Assembly (NCBI RefSeq): GCF_005862305.2
Contig: NZ_CP054021.1
Coordinates: 1,178,001 to 1,242,000, forward strand
Reading direction: 5' to 3'
DNA from: Rhizobium indicum
GTDB lineage: Bacteria > Pseudomonadota > Alphaproteobacteria > Rhizobiales > Rhizobiaceae
Length of the DNA: 64,000 nt
How positions within the stretch are numbered: the first letter of the stretch is position 1; every line of letters begins with the position of its first letter. Positions 1 to 11,526 of this stretch are shown piece after piece. The translations under genes and the position numbers were made by a program. The notes beneath the pieces are model-generated. The model was not told the DNA's origin, did not search any database, and saw nothing but the letters and a program-made list of their open reading frames with translations.

Positions 1-577
1 GCGCAATAGCGCCCTCACCTACCTCTCGCATGCCGAAGAGACGCCGGCCCGCGCCAAGGCCGCCTTCGATGCGGCCAACAATATGACCGATCTCAGTCAT
101 GCGCTGACGATCCTCGCGCATCGTTTTCCCGACAGCGCGGAGACGAGCGAGGCGCTCGCCACCTTCCGTGACCGCTTCGCGGAAAATGCGCTCGTCATCG
201 ACAAATGGTTCGCGATCCAGGCCGGCATTCCGGGCGTAAAAACCCTGGGACGGGTCCGCGCCCTGATGGACGATCCGCTCTTCAAGCGCACCAATCCAAA
301 CCGGATGCGGTCGCTGGTCGGCACCTTCGCCTTTGCCAACCCGACGGGATTCGGCCGCGCCGATGGCGAAGGCTATCGCTTCCTCGCGGATCAGATTCTC
401 GATATCGACAGGCGCAACCCTCAGCTTGCCGCCCGCATCCTCACCTCGATGCGCTCCTGGCGCTCGCTCGAACCCGTGCGTGCCGATCACGCCCGCTCGG
501 CGCTGATCGAGATCGAGCGAGCCGCCGATCTTTCGACCGACGTGCGCGATATCGTCGAGCGCACGCTTAAAGGGTAA
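1..577 (+). CDS. pepN: Aminopeptidase N, C-terminal part (truncated by window edge)
   Basis: The open frame runs in from the left edge, so only about 191 C-terminal residues are present. They resemble the all-alpha C-terminal domain of M1-family aminopeptidase N: a series of amphipathic helices with motifs such as ALTYLSH, NMTDLSHAL, KWFAIQA and NPNRMRSLVGTFA. The zinc-binding HExxH catalytic domain would lie upstream, outside the window. M1 PepN is a cytoplasmic enzyme that removes N-terminal residues from peptides in the last steps of protein turnover. The stop is a TAA followed by about 190 bases before the next gene on the same strand, so the two are probably transcribed separately. Confidence 0.9.
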   Translation, partial: RNSALTYLSHAEETPARAKAAFDAANNMTDLSHALTILAHRFPDSAETSEALATFRDRFAENALVIDKWFAIQAGIPGVKTLGRVRALMDDPLFKRTNPNRMRSLVGTFAFANPTGFGRADGEGYRFLADQILDIDRRNPQLAARILTSMRSWRSLEPVRADHARSALIEIERAADLSTDVRDIVERTLKG

Positions 578-663
578 TTTGCTTCGACTGGCCATCAGGA
601 GAAAATCGGCGGCCGGTCGCCCAGCACCTCGAATCACCTGGAAAAACCCGAAATTATAAATAG

Positions 664-678
664 TTAACGGATTTTTAC
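664..678 (+). promoter_or_regulatory. Imperfect CtrA-like site upstream of pleC-type kinase
   Basis: TTAA, seven bases, then TTAC lies about 90 bases before the kinase start. It differs from the alphaproteobacterial CtrA consensus (TTAA-N7-TTAA) at the last base. The short AT-rich stretch makes chance likely, but the downstream gene belongs to the CtrA control pathway. Confidence 0.25.
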
Positions 679-768
679 CTTTGCCTCTGGACAAGGCGAA
701 TCACCCATGATTCTCTAGGTCAGGTTCGAGCGAGCGGCGCGCGAATCACATGAGGGACAGGCGAAGAG

Positions 769-3078
<2,310 letters not shown>

Positions 3079-3101
3079 GCTCAGGCCAGAGCCGGTCTTT
3101 T

Positions 3102-3752
3102 TCAACCGGCCGATGCGGCGGTGAAAACCGCCAGCTGAGCGGCGAAAGCACGCTTGTATGCCGGCCGCGTTTCGCCGCGGGCGACATAGGCGGAGAGGTT
3201 CGGATATTCCCCCAGTATAGCAGATCCCTTCAACCTGAGCAGCACCGACACCATCAGCAGGTCACCGGCGCTGAACGCACCATCGAGCCAGTCGGCATCG
3301 CCAAGACGGTGGGAGAGGTCGGCCAGCCGTTTTCGGATGCTGTCCTCAAGGGCGGAAAGGCGATGGTCGTACCAAGGCTTGTCGCGCTCGAGGATCATGA
3401 CGAGAGCGCGGTCGAAGATCGGCGGCTCCACCGTGTTGAGCGCGGCAAACATCCATGTGAGCGCGCGCGCCCGGGCATTCGCATCGTTCGGCAGGAGGCC
3501 CGCTTGGTGCTCGCCGATATGGAAGACGATCGCGCCGGACTCGAATAAAGCGAGATCGCCTTCCTCATAGGTCGGGATCTGCCCGAAAGGCTGAAGTGCG
3601 AGATGCGCGGGTTCTCTCATCGTCTTGAACGAAACAAGACGAACGTCGTAAGGCTGGCCCACTTCTTCGAGCGCCCAGCGAACGCGCATGTCACGCGCCA
3701 GACCCCTGCCGCGATCGGGCGACCGTTCAAAAGCGGTAATGGTAATCGTCAT
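3102..3752 (-). CDS. Glutathione S-transferase family protein
   Basis: The protein is 216 aa, a normal GST length. An N-terminal thioredoxin-like half (about 1-85) contains the cis-proline region FGQIPTYEEGD and ALFESGAI, which binds the gamma-glutamyl part of glutathione. A helical C-terminal half (about 90-205) follows, with the conserved FSAGDLLMVSVLLRL segment that corresponds to the GST N-capping box. It probably conjugates or isomerises a small electrophile in the cytoplasm; the substrate cannot be read from the sequence. The gene converges with the pleC-type kinase, 23 bases apart, and a short GCCGGT/ACCGGC inverted repeat overlaps its stop codon. It is followed on the same strand upstream by glnE, which is functionally unrelated. 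Confidence 0.85.
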   Translation of the reverse strand: MTITITAFERSPDRGRGLARDMRVRWALEEVGQPYDVRLVSFKTMREPAHLALQPFGQIPTYEEGDLALFESGAIVFHIGEHQAGLLPNDANARARALTWMFAALNTVEPPIFDRALVMILERDKPWYDHRLSALEDSIRKRLADLSHRLGDADWLDGAFSAGDLLMVSVLLRLKGSAILGEYPNLSAYVARGETRPAYKRAFAAQLAVFTAASAG

Positions 3753-3852
3753 TGGTGTTCTCCATAGCTTTGTCCTGAGGACGACTGGCTAAACGAGAAT
3801 CCGACAGGCGACGCTCGAGATAATCCTCGCGGTCGTTCCATCTGATGTGAGA

Positions 3853-6810
3853 TCAGGCTTTCACGACATTCAGGAATATTTTCCGAACCGCTTTCGACAG
3901 CCGCTTCACCTCCGCTTCCAGCGTCTTGATGTCAGGGCAGTCGCCGGCGCGGCAGACGAGTTCGACGAGACCCGCGGGCGCCTCCTTCGGATCGAACAGG
4001 CCGTCGATGGAGAGGCGGATCAGTTGCGAAAGGCCGGTATAAAGCGTGAAGGCCTCGAGGCATATGTCGAGATCGACTGTTGTCATCAGCGGCTCGCCAA
4101 GTACCTTCAGGGCTTCGCCGGTGCTCACCTCATTGACGGCAATGCCGACGCCCTTGGTCGGCGCGATCAGCGCCAGATACTGGGCGATGAATTCGAGATC
4201 GATGACGCCGCCGGGAATGAGCTTCAGGTCCCACGGGCCGGAGGGCGGCTTTTCCTTGTCGATCAGTTCGCGCATTTCGGCGACATCATGCGCCACCTTG
4301 GCGATGTCGCGATCGGCCGACAGCACCTCGCGGACGATATGTTCCGCCTCGGCGATCAGGCTCTCATCGCCGCAAATCAGCCGGGCGCGGCTGAGCGCCA
4401 TATGCTCCCAGGTCCATGCCTCTTCACGCTGATATTTGCCGAAGGCATTGATGCGGGTGGCGACCGGCCCCTTGTTGCCGGATGGGCGCAGCCGCATGTC
4501 GACCTCATAGAGCACGCCTTCGGCGGTCGGCGCCGACAAGGCGGCCATCAGTCTCTGGGTGATGCGGGTGAAGTAACGCGTCGCATCGAGCGGCTTCGGC
4601 CCGTCGGATTCGGAAGCCGCATCGTCATAATCATAGAGCAGGATCAGATCGATGTCGGAACCGGCCGTCAGCTCGAAGCTGCCGAGCTTGCCCATGCCGG
4701 CGACCGCGATGCGCCCGCCGGGATAGTCGCCGTGTGCTGCCCGCATCTCGCCGACCACGGCATCGAGTGCCGCCGCAATGATGAGGTCGGCGAGATGGGT
4801 GAAGGCACGTGCGGCCATCCCGCCGTTGATCGCACCGGTGAGCAGGCGGATGCCGATCAGAAAGCGCTGCTCGGCGGCGAAGATGCGCAGCCGGTCGAGC
4901 ACCTCTTCATAGTGGCGGGCCTGGGCAAGCGAGCCCTTCAGCCGTTCGCCGAGATAGTCGCGCGTCGGCAGCTCGGCCATCAGGCCGGGATCGAGCATGC
5001 CGTCGAAGACATGCGGCCTGGCGGCAATCACCTCGGCAAGCCGGGGCGCCGAGGACATGATGTTGACGATCAGCGACAGCAGCGCCGGGTTGCTGCCGAG
5101 CAGCGAAAACAGCTGGATGCCGGAGGGAAGGCCGGAGATGAAGCTGTCGAAGCGCAGCAGCGCCTCGTCGGCGCGCTTGCTTTCGCCGAAGACCCGCAGG
5201 AGCTGCGGCGCCAGCTCCGTCAGCCTTTCGCGCGCCTCGACTGATTGCGTCGCCCGGTAGCGGCCGTAGTGCCAGGTGCGGATGATGCGCGAAATGTCGG
5301 ACGGTCTGGTGAAGCCGAGCTTCTTCAGCGTCTCCAGCGTATCCGGGTCGTCGCCCTGGCCGGTGAAGACGAGGTTGCCGGTGTCGGTCGAGAGCTTGCT
5401 CTCCTGCTCGAAGAGGTGGGCATAACGCCGCTCCACGGTCTTCAGCACGCCGACCAGCCGTTCGGTGAAGCTCGGCGTGTCGCTGAATCCCATCATGAAG
5501 GCGATGCGCTTCAGGTCGGCATCTGTCTCCGGCAGCAGGTGGGTCTGCTCGTCGCGCACCATCTGGATGCGATGCTCGACATCGCGCAGGAACCAGTAGG
5601 CCTCCGTCAGTTCGTCACGGGTTTCCGCGTCGATCCATTTCGCCTTGGTGAGTTCACCGAGCGTCTCCTCCGTCGCCCGGCCACGCAATGCCGGCATGCG
5701 GCCGCCGGCGATCAGCTGCTGCGTCTGGACGAAGAATTCGATCTCGCGAATGCCGCCGCGGCCGAGCTTGACGTTATGACCCTTGACCGCAATGGCGCCG
5801 TGGCCCTTATGCGCATGAATCTGCCGCTTGATCGAATGGATATCGGCAATCGCCGCGTAATCGAGATATTTGCGGAAGACGAACGGGGCTAGCCCGCGCA
5901 GGAATTCGCCGCCCGCGGTCAAGTCGCCGGCAACCGCGCGCGCCTTGATGAAGGCCGCCCGCTCCCAGTTCTGGCCCCTGCCCTCATAATAGATCATCGC
6001 CGCATCGACCGGGATCGCCAGCGGTGTCGAGCCGGGATCGGGGCGCAGTCTGAGATCGGTGCGGAAGACGTAGCCGTCCGCTGTCCGCTCCTGCAGGATG
6101 CGCACCAGCCGCCGCATCATCCTGGGGAAAATCTCGATCGCGTCATCCGGGTCGGGCACGATTCCTGCCTGTTCGTCGAAGACGACGACGAGGTCGATAT
6201 CGGAGGAATAGTTGAGTTCGGATGCGCCGAGTTTGCCCATGCCGAGCACGATCAGCCCGGAGCCGTCGCTCGGCGCCGCCATATCCGGCAGCCGCAGCTT
6301 TCCACCCTCATGCGCCGCCAGCAGCAGATGGTCGATCGCGGCGGCAACCGAAGCTTCGGCAAGCTCGCTCAGCCAAGCCGTCGTCGCCCGGCCGTCGAAG
6401 ATACGCGCGAGATCGGCGAGCGCAACGAGGAAGGCCACCTTGCGCTTGATGACGCGCAACCTGCTCATCACCACGGATTCCGAGGGAGCTGCCCCCTCGC
6501 CGTCCGGTTGCCAGCAGCGCCGCGCCTCGGCAACCAGCGCCTCGATCTGCGGCTCCAGCGGTTCAGTGATGGCGCCAGCGAGGACGACCGGGTCGAGATT
6601 GACCATTTCGCGCAGATAAGGCGACAGCGTCAGCACGGCCGCAATGAAATCGCGAAGCGGGCTCTCCGTCTTCAGCATCGCAGCCACCGACGGCTCGTGT
6701 CTGCCGGCCTCCTGAAGGTCGGCCAGCGCCAGCTTCAACTCCGTCTGGTTCAGCGGACGCAGCAGCCCTTCGGCCACATCCTTCAGACCATGCGTCGATT
6801 TCGTCAGCAT
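3853..6810 (-). CDS. glnE: Bifunctional glutamine synthetase adenylyltransferase/deadenylyltransferase
   Basis: The 985-residue protein has the full two-domain GlnE layout. Each half carries a nucleotidyltransferase core: GMGKLGASELNYSSDIDL near residue 200 (the deadenylylating half) and GMGKLGSFELTAGSDIDL near residue 715 (the adenylylating half). Each core is followed by a GlnD-PII-uridylyltransferase-like helical region. GlnE switches glutamine synthetase off and on by adding or removing AMP on a tyrosine, under control of the PII protein, and so ties ammonia assimilation to nitrogen status. Length and both Asp-x-Asp metal-binding motifs look intact. The start ATG at 6810 lies 22 bases from a RIME-type repeat. 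Confidence 0.95.
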   Translation of the reverse strand: MLTKSTHGLKDVAEGLLRPLNQTELKLALADLQEAGRHEPSVAAMLKTESPLRDFIAAVLTLSPYLREMVNLDPVVLAGAITEPLEPQIEALVAEARRCWQPDGEGAAPSESVVMSRLRVIKRKVAFLVALADLARIFDGRATTAWLSELAEASVAAAIDHLLLAAHEGGKLRLPDMAAPSDGSGLIVLGMGKLGASELNYSSDIDLVVVFDEQAGIVPDPDDAIEIFPRMMRRLVRILQERTADGYVFRTDLRLRPDPGSTPLAIPVDAAMIYYEGRGQNWERAAFIKARAVAGDLTAGGEFLRGLAPFVFRKYLDYAAIADIHSIKRQIHAHKGHGAIAVKGHNVKLGRGGIREIEFFVQTQQLIAGGRMPALRGRATEETLGELTKAKWIDAETRDELTEAYWFLRDVEHRIQMVRDEQTHLLPETDADLKRIAFMMGFSDTPSFTERLVGVLKTVERRYAHLFEQESKLSTDTGNLVFTGQGDDPDTLETLKKLGFTRPSDISRIIRTWHYGRYRATQSVEARERLTELAPQLLRVFGESKRADEALLRFDSFISGLPSGIQLFSLLGSNPALLSLIVNIMSSAPRLAEVIAARPHVFDGMLDPGLMAELPTRDYLGERLKGSLAQARHYEEVLDRLRIFAAEQRFLIGIRLLTGAINGGMAARAFTHLADLIIAAALDAVVGEMRAAHGDYPGGRIAVAGMGKLGSFELTAGSDIDLILLYDYDDAASESDGPKPLDATRYFTRITQRLMAALSAPTAEGVLYEVDMRLRPSGNKGPVATRINAFGKYQREEAWTWEHMALSRARLICGDESLIAEAEHIVREVLSADRDIAKVAHDVAEMRELIDKEKPPSGPWDLKLIPGGVIDLEFIAQYLALIAPTKGVGIAVNEVSTGEALKVLGEPLMTTVDLDICLEAFTLYTGLSQLIRLSIDGLFDPKEAPAGLVELVCRAGDCPDIKTLEAEVKRLSKAVRKIFLNVVKA

Positions 6811-6832
6811 GCGCTCTCCCTGCCTTAGCGCC

Positions 6833-6934
6833 TAAAGCGCATCGCGATCTTTCAGATTCGCTCCTTGCGCTTTAGGCCTTTGTTTTACGCATGCCGTTAT
6901 CGCAAAACCGCTGCACACTTTTGCGCGACATGCT
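6833..6934. repeat. RIME-type intergenic repeat, copy 1
   Basis: A run of about 102 bases beginning TAAAGCGC and ending GCGCGACATGCT is nearly identical to stretches at 35293 and 44274. It contains two imperfect inverted repeats. The size, palindromic nature and intergenic placement match the Rhizobium-specific intergenic mosaic elements. Confidence 0.75.
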
Positions 6935-7046
6935 CGAGGGAAACGACCACGCAGAATCGCGGGAACGCCTCCTTCGATCGGCATTAAACTAGGGTCTAGG
7001 TGGAAAACCACCAATACGCGATTCAGCCGATCATCAGTCTCGGCAA

Positions 7047-8456
7047 TCAGGCAGCCTTGGCGGGGAAGATCATGCTGACGGTCAATCCGCGCTTTTCGGG
7101 CTTGTCGGGATCGGTATCGGAGAGTTCCAACCGACCGTTGTGCAGTTCCATCACCGCTTCCACCAGTGAAAGCCCGAGCCCCGTTCCCGGCTTCGACCGG
7201 CTTTCGTCGAGGCGGACGAAGCGCTTCACCACGTCGTCGCGCCTGTCGGCCGGAACGCCCGGCCCATGGTCGGCCACCGAAAGGCAGATGCCATCCGGGC
7301 GGCGGGCGAGCTTCAGTGTTACCTTGCCCGCCCCTTCCGTATCGGAAGAATATTTGATGGCATTGTCGAGCAGGTTGAAGATCGCCTGGCCGATCAGTTC
7401 GCGATTGCCCTGCACCTCGACATCGGGTTCGATGCTGGAGCTCAAGCCAAGCCCCGCCTCCTCCGCCGCCGGTTCGTAAAGCTCGGCGCTATCGGAGACG
7501 ATGGCCGAAAGCTCCACCGGCGACATCTCGGCGGCGACCGATCCGGCCTCGACGCGGGAGATCATCAACAGTGCGTTGAAGGTGCGGATCAGCTGGTCCG
7601 ATTCGGAAATGATACCTTCGAGCGCGGTGCGCCGCGTCTCGCCATCGGCGATATCGAGCGCATCGGCCGCCTTGTTGCGCAGCCGCGTCAACGGCGTCTT
7701 GAGATCGTGGGCGATGTTGTCGGAGACCTGCCGCAGGCCTTCGTTCAGCTTCTCGATGCGCTCCAGCATGGTATTCAAAGACATCGACAAGCGGTCGAAT
7801 TCATCGCCGGATCCGCCCACCGGCAGGCGCTGCGACAGGTCGCCGGCCATGATCTTCTTGCTCGCATCCGACATGCGGTCGATGCGTTTCAGCGCGTTGC
7901 GGCCGATGCCGAACCAGATGATGATGGCGCCAAGCCCCATGATCGCCAAGGCCACCATCAGCGCCTGGCGCACCAGCAGACGGAAACGCTCGGGGTCGCC
8001 GAGGTCGCGGCCGATCAGGATTCTGAGGCCATTGTCGAGTACGAAGATATTGGCAATCGCCTTGTGGCGGCGCTCGACGCCGCTGTCGGTATAACGCTGG
8101 TAGCCGAAGGGCGCGGAGGTCCAGCCGATCTCCTCGAAGACACCCGGCTGCACCGACGCGACGTTGCCGGCGAGAATATCGCCCGAGGGACCGGCAATGA
8201 TGTAGAGGTTGGCGCCCGGCTGGCGGGCACGCCGCTCCATCGTGCGCAGGAGAAGGTTCATGCCGCCGGAGTCATAGGCGCGTTGCACCTGCTCCACCTC
8301 CTGCCTGACGGCGTCGCGGATCTGGCCCGTCAGCAGCCGCTCCGACATTGCCGTCACATAGAAGACGAGCGTCGCGGCGCAGATGGCGAAAAGCAGGATA
8401 TAGAGTGCCGAAAGGCGGACTGCGGTGGACTTGAAGAGAACCTTGAAACGGCTCAT
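7047..8456 (-). CDS. Two-component sensor histidine kinase (OmpR partner)
   Basis: The protein is 469 aa. A transmembrane helix lies near residues 12-36 and a second near 165-187, with a periplasmic region of about 130 residues between them. A HAMP linker follows (about 188-240), then HisKA with His250 in NIAHDLKTPLTRL, then an HATPase_c domain with an N-box (LIGQAIFNLLDNAIKYS) and a GTGLGLSLVEA box. It is a classical membrane kinase whose stimulus is unknown. Its start overlaps the stop of the response regulator gene by four bases (ATGA), so the pair is translationally coupled. The degP gene just upstream suggests an envelope-stress or periplasm-related role by context only. Confidence 0.88.
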   Translation of the reverse strand: MSRFKVLFKSTAVRLSALYILLFAICAATLVFYVTAMSERLLTGQIRDAVRQEVEQVQRAYDSGGMNLLLRTMERRARQPGANLYIIAGPSGDILAGNVASVQPGVFEEIGWTSAPFGYQRYTDSGVERRHKAIANIFVLDNGLRILIGRDLGDPERFRLLVRQALMVALAIMGLGAIIIWFGIGRNALKRIDRMSDASKKIMAGDLSQRLPVGGSGDEFDRLSMSLNTMLERIEKLNEGLRQVSDNIAHDLKTPLTRLRNKAADALDIADGETRRTALEGIISESDQLIRTFNALLMISRVEAGSVAAEMSPVELSAIVSDSAELYEPAAEEAGLGLSSSIEPDVEVQGNRELIGQAIFNLLDNAIKYSSDTEGAGKVTLKLARRPDGICLSVADHGPGVPADRRDDVVKRFVRLDESRSKPGTGLGLSLVEAVMELHNGRLELSDTDPDKPEKRGLTVSMIFPAKAA

Positions 8457-9199
8457 CCCTCATCCTTGATCATATACCCCGCGCCGCGAATGGTCTTCAG
8501 GAGCGGCTGGCTGTAGTCCTTCTCGATCTTCGAGCGCAGGCGCGAGACATGGACGTCGATGACGTTGGTCTGCGGGTCGAAGTGATAGTCCCAGACGTTT
8601 TCGAGCAGCATGGTGCGGGTCACCACCTGCCCGGCATTCTTCATCAGATATTCGAGCAGGCGGAATTCGCGCGGCTGCAGCGGGATCTCCTTGCCGCCGC
8701 GGCGCACCTCATGGGAGAGCCGGTCGAGTTCGAGATCGCCGACGCGATAGACGACGTCCTGATCCGGCGTGCCCTTGCGGCGGCCGAGCACCTCGACGCG
8801 CGCCAGCAACTCGCTGAAGGCATAAGGCTTCGGCAGGTAATCATCGCCGCCGGCACGAAGACCGGTCACGCGGTCGTCGACCTGGCCGAGCGCGGAGAGG
8901 ATGAGGACCGGCGTATGGATGGCCTTGCGGCGCAGCTCGCTGATGACGGAAAGCCCATCGCGTCGCGGCAGCATGCGGTCGATGACGATGACGTCGTAGG
9001 CATTTTCCGACCCCATGAACAGGCCGCTCTCGCCGTCGCTGGCGTGATCGGCGACGATGCCCGCCTCGCGAAAGGCTTTCGTGAGGTAGACCGCGGCTTC
9101 GAGATCATCTTCGATGATGAGAATCTTCATGCGGCCGACATTACCCGCCGGCTGCGTTTCGGCAAGGCTCAAAGCATCTTCCTGCGGGGTGGCGCTCAT
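8453..9199 (-). CDS. OmpR/PhoB-family response regulator
   Basis: An N-terminal receiver domain has the phospho-acceptor Asp in VIDRMLP (residue 74 from this start), an acidic pocket in IIEDD and a conserved Lys in LPKPYAF. It is followed by a winged-helix trans_reg_C domain with the REFRLLEYLM and NVIDVHVSRLRSKIE helices. I chose ATG 9199 because GAAGGA lies eight bases before it; this adds 23 residues before MKILIIEDD. ATG 9130 would give the usual 225-residue form and remains possible. The protein binds DNA when phosphorylated by the overlapping downstream kinase. A strong terminator-like hairpin separates it from degP. Confidence 0.87.
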   Translation of the reverse strand: MSATPQEDALSLAETQPAGNVGRMKILIIEDDLEAAVYLTKAFREAGIVADHASDGESGLFMGSENAYDVIVIDRMLPRRDGLSVISELRRKAIHTPVLILSALGQVDDRVTGLRAGGDDYLPKPYAFSELLARVEVLGRRKGTPDQDVVYRVGDLELDRLSHEVRRGGKEIPLQPREFRLLEYLMKNAGQVVTRTMLLENVWDYHFDPQTNVIDVHVSRLRSKIEKDYSQPLLKTIRGAGYMIKDEG

Positions 9200-9228
9200 G
9201 GCGATCATCCTTCAAAGGTCAGAAGAAT

Positions 9229-9260
9229 AGAGCCGTGCGGAGTTTCGTCCGCACGGCTCT
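9229..9260 (-). terminator. Rho-independent-type terminator after degP
   Basis: A perfect 13-bp stem (AGAGCCGTGCGGA with its complement) encloses a six-base loop. It begins 15 bases after the degP stop. The minus-strand continuation TATTCTTCTG is only moderately T-rich, whereas the plus-strand side (CGTTTTCTT) has a better T tract. Confidence 0.7.
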
Positions 9261-9274
9261 CGTTTTCTTAAGGA

Positions 9275-10870
9275 TCAGCCCTGGCCGTTGATCGGAAGCG
9301 CTACGAAACGGCTCCCCTCACTGGACTGGATCTGGAAGAGCGCGCGGGTGCGCCCGTCCTTCTTCGCCTGGTTCAGCACCTTGACGATATCGTCGGCGCT
9401 GGAGACTTCCTGGTTGTTGACCGAGGTGATCGTCTCGCCTTCCTTGATGCCCTTGTCGGCGGCATCGGAGTTCGGGTCGATGCCTGTTATCGCCAGACCC
9501 TTGCCGTCATCGGAGGGTCCGACCGTCAGGCCGAGATCGGCAAGCGCCTTCTCGGAAGCCGGTGCCTCAGGCTGCTGCGGCTGGTTGTTGTCATCGGCGG
9601 ACGCATCCTTCTGGTCGATCGGCAGCGTGCCGAGTTCGACGGTGAGAGGCTGGGCCTTGCCGGCGCGCCAGACCGAAAGCTCGACCTTGCTGCCCGGCTG
9701 CATCGCGCCGATGCGGCGGCTGAGATCACGGGCATCCTTGATCGTCTCACCGTTCAGCGCGGTGACGACGTCGCCGGCCTTCATGCCGGCCTTGTCACCC
9801 GGCGATCCGGCCTGCGGGGCGACGACGAGGGCGCCGCTCGGCTCGGAAAGGCCGATGGATTCGGCGATGTCCTTGGTCACCGGCTGGATCTGGACACCCA
9901 GCCAGCCGCGCGAGACCTGGCCGTCCTTCATCAGATCGGCGACGACGTCCTTGGCAGTCGAGGCGGGAATGGCGAAGGCGATGCCGACGCTGCCGCCCGA
10001 CGGCGAGAAGATCGCGGTATTGATGCCGACGACTTCGCCGCTGAGGTTGAAGGTCGGGCCGCCGGAGTTGCCGCGGTTCACGGCGGCATCCACCTGCAGG
10101 TAATCGTCATAGGGACCGGAGCCGATATCGCGGCCGCGAGCCGAGACGATGCCGGCCGTGACCGTGCCGCCGAGGCCGAAGGGATTGCCGACGGCAACGA
10201 CCCAGTCGCCGACGCGGACGTTATTGTCGTCGGCCCAGTTGACGTAGGTGAACTTCTTGCCCTTGCCGTCGACCTTCAGCACGGCGAGGTCGGTGCGCGG
10301 ATCCTTGCCGATCAGCTTGGCATCGAGCTCGGTGCCGTCATTCATGACCGCGACGAAGGCCTGGCCATCGGAAACGACGTGATTGTTGGTTACGATGTAA
10401 CCATCCTCGGAGATGAAGAAGCCGGAGCCCTGAGCGACGGGGCGGAGGCGACCCTTGCCGCCCGGACCATTCGGGCCGCCATTCGGCCCGTTCTGGCCGA
10501 AGCGCCGGGAATGGCCCTGCTGATCGTTCGGATCCTGGCCGAACTGCTTGAAGAACCGCTTCAGCGGATGATCGTCGGGAAGGTCGTCGAAGCCGCGGCC
10601 GTTGAAATCGAAGGAGAAGCCGTCATTGTTGTTGTCGGAGACGGGATTGACGCGGTTTTCGACCCGGACGGAAACGACAGCCGGTGAAACGGCGTCGACG
10701 ACGTTGGCGAAGCTCGGAACGGCAGGCGCCTGAACCTTGACAGCTTCGGCATAAGACCGGGTGATTTCGAGCGGAACGCCGGTTGCAAGCACAGCGGCTG
10801 CGATACCGGCGACGGTAGAAGCCTTGAGCACAGTGGCGAGGGACGGACGTCCGTTGAAATTCTTCAGCAT
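9275..10870 (-). CDS. degP: Do-family serine endoprotease DegP/HtrA
   Basis: The protein is 531 aa. The N-terminal 30-40 residues form a hydrophobic export signal. The trypsin-like domain has an intact triad: His164 in TNNHVV, Asp194 in RTDLAVLKV and Ser269 in GNSGGP. Two PDZ domains follow (about 320-410 and 440-525). A glycine/asparagine-rich insert (about residues 118-140) lies in the LA-loop region, typical of rhizobial DegP. The enzyme degrades or refolds misfolded proteins in the periplasm. The gene stands alone with its own terminator and lies next to a two-component pair and upstream of the cytochrome c maturation operon. Confidence 0.93.
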   Translation of the reverse strand: MLKNFNGRPSLATVLKASTVAGIAAAVLATGVPLEITRSYAEAVKVQAPAVPSFANVVDAVSPAVVSVRVENRVNPVSDNNNDGFSFDFNGRGFDDLPDDHPLKRFFKQFGQDPNDQQGHSRRFGQNGPNGGPNGPGGKGRLRPVAQGSGFFISEDGYIVTNNHVVSDGQAFVAVMNDGTELDAKLIGKDPRTDLAVLKVDGKGKKFTYVNWADDNNVRVGDWVVAVGNPFGLGGTVTAGIVSARGRDIGSGPYDDYLQVDAAVNRGNSGGPTFNLSGEVVGINTAIFSPSGGSVGIAFAIPASTAKDVVADLMKDGQVSRGWLGVQIQPVTKDIAESIGLSEPSGALVVAPQAGSPGDKAGMKAGDVVTALNGETIKDARDLSRRIGAMQPGSKVELSVWRAGKAQPLTVELGTLPIDQKDASADDNNQPQQPEAPASEKALADLGLTVGPSDDGKGLAITGIDPNSDAADKGIKEGETITSVNNQEVSSADDIVKVLNQAKKDGRTRALFQIQSSEGSRFVALPINGQG

Positions 10871-11070
10871 TGGAGCACCTTCTCTTGTTCTTAAATCTTC
10901 ATACCGGCGGCGCCGGATCAGTCGATGAGTAAAGATATAGGACGCCGCACCTTACTGCGAACTGTCCGGCCAATGAAAAGTTGGTAATGTTTGCAAGGTT
11001 TGCTTTCGGCCAAACGTGCCGACGGCTTCTCTGGCGGCCAGAAATGCCCGCTGCCGGCTGCCTGGGTCGA

Positions 11071-11526
11071 TTATTTCTTCAGAAGCTCGCTCAGCTTCGC
11101 CTGCTCGTCTGCCGTCAGCTTGCTGCCGGTCGGCTTGCCGGCCCTCTTGCGCGCAAAGACCAGCAGTGACAGCCCGCCGGCCAGCACCAGCAGCACCGGC
11201 GCACCCCAGAGCAGCACCGTCTTCATGCTGACACGCGGCTTCAAGAGCACGAACTCGCCGTAGCGCGAGACGATATAGTTCAGCACCGCCTCGTCGCTGT
11301 CGCCATCGGTGATGCGCTCGCGCACCAGCAGGCGCAGGTCCTTGGCCAGATCGGCGTTGGAATCGTCGATCGACTGGTTCTGGCAGACCATGCAGCGCAG
11401 TTCCGCCGAAAGGGCGCGGGCGCGCGCCTCGAGCGCCGGATCGGCCAGCACCTCGTCCGGATTGACGGCGAAGGCGGGGGCCGCCATCAGCAGCAAAGCA
11501 AGAGCCAGGAGCAGACGCCGCATCAT
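11071..11526 (-). CDS. cycL: Cytochrome c maturation protein CcmH (CycL)
   Basis: The protein is 151 aa, with a signal peptide (1-20), the conserved RCMVCQNQS motif (Cys45, Cys48) on a periplasmic three-helix domain, and a transmembrane helix near 103-123. CcmH keeps the haem-binding cysteines of apocytochrome c reduced and presents them to the CcmF haem lyase. Its ATG overlaps the cycK stop as ATGA, and this start removes a spurious N-terminal extension. It is the last gene of the cycHJKL operon; in R. leguminosarum this operon is needed for all c-type cytochromes and also affects siderophore production. Confidence 0.93.
   Translation of the reverse strand: MMRRLLLALALLLMAAPAFAVNPDEVLADPALEARARALSAELRCMVCQNQSIDDSNADLAKDLRLLVRERITDGDSDEAVLNYIVSRYGEFVLLKPRVSMKTVLLWGAPVLLVLAGGLSLLVFARKRAGKPTGSKLTADEQAKLSELLKK

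Noticed and set aside
3091..3110. GCCGGT/ACCGGC hairpin between pleC and the GST gene as a two-way terminator
   Set aside because: The stem has only six pairs and overlaps the GST stop codon, so it is too weak to call.
3847..5244. A 465-residue plus-strand frame opposite glnE
   Set aside because: It mirrors the glnE coding sequence and lacks any recognisable domain.
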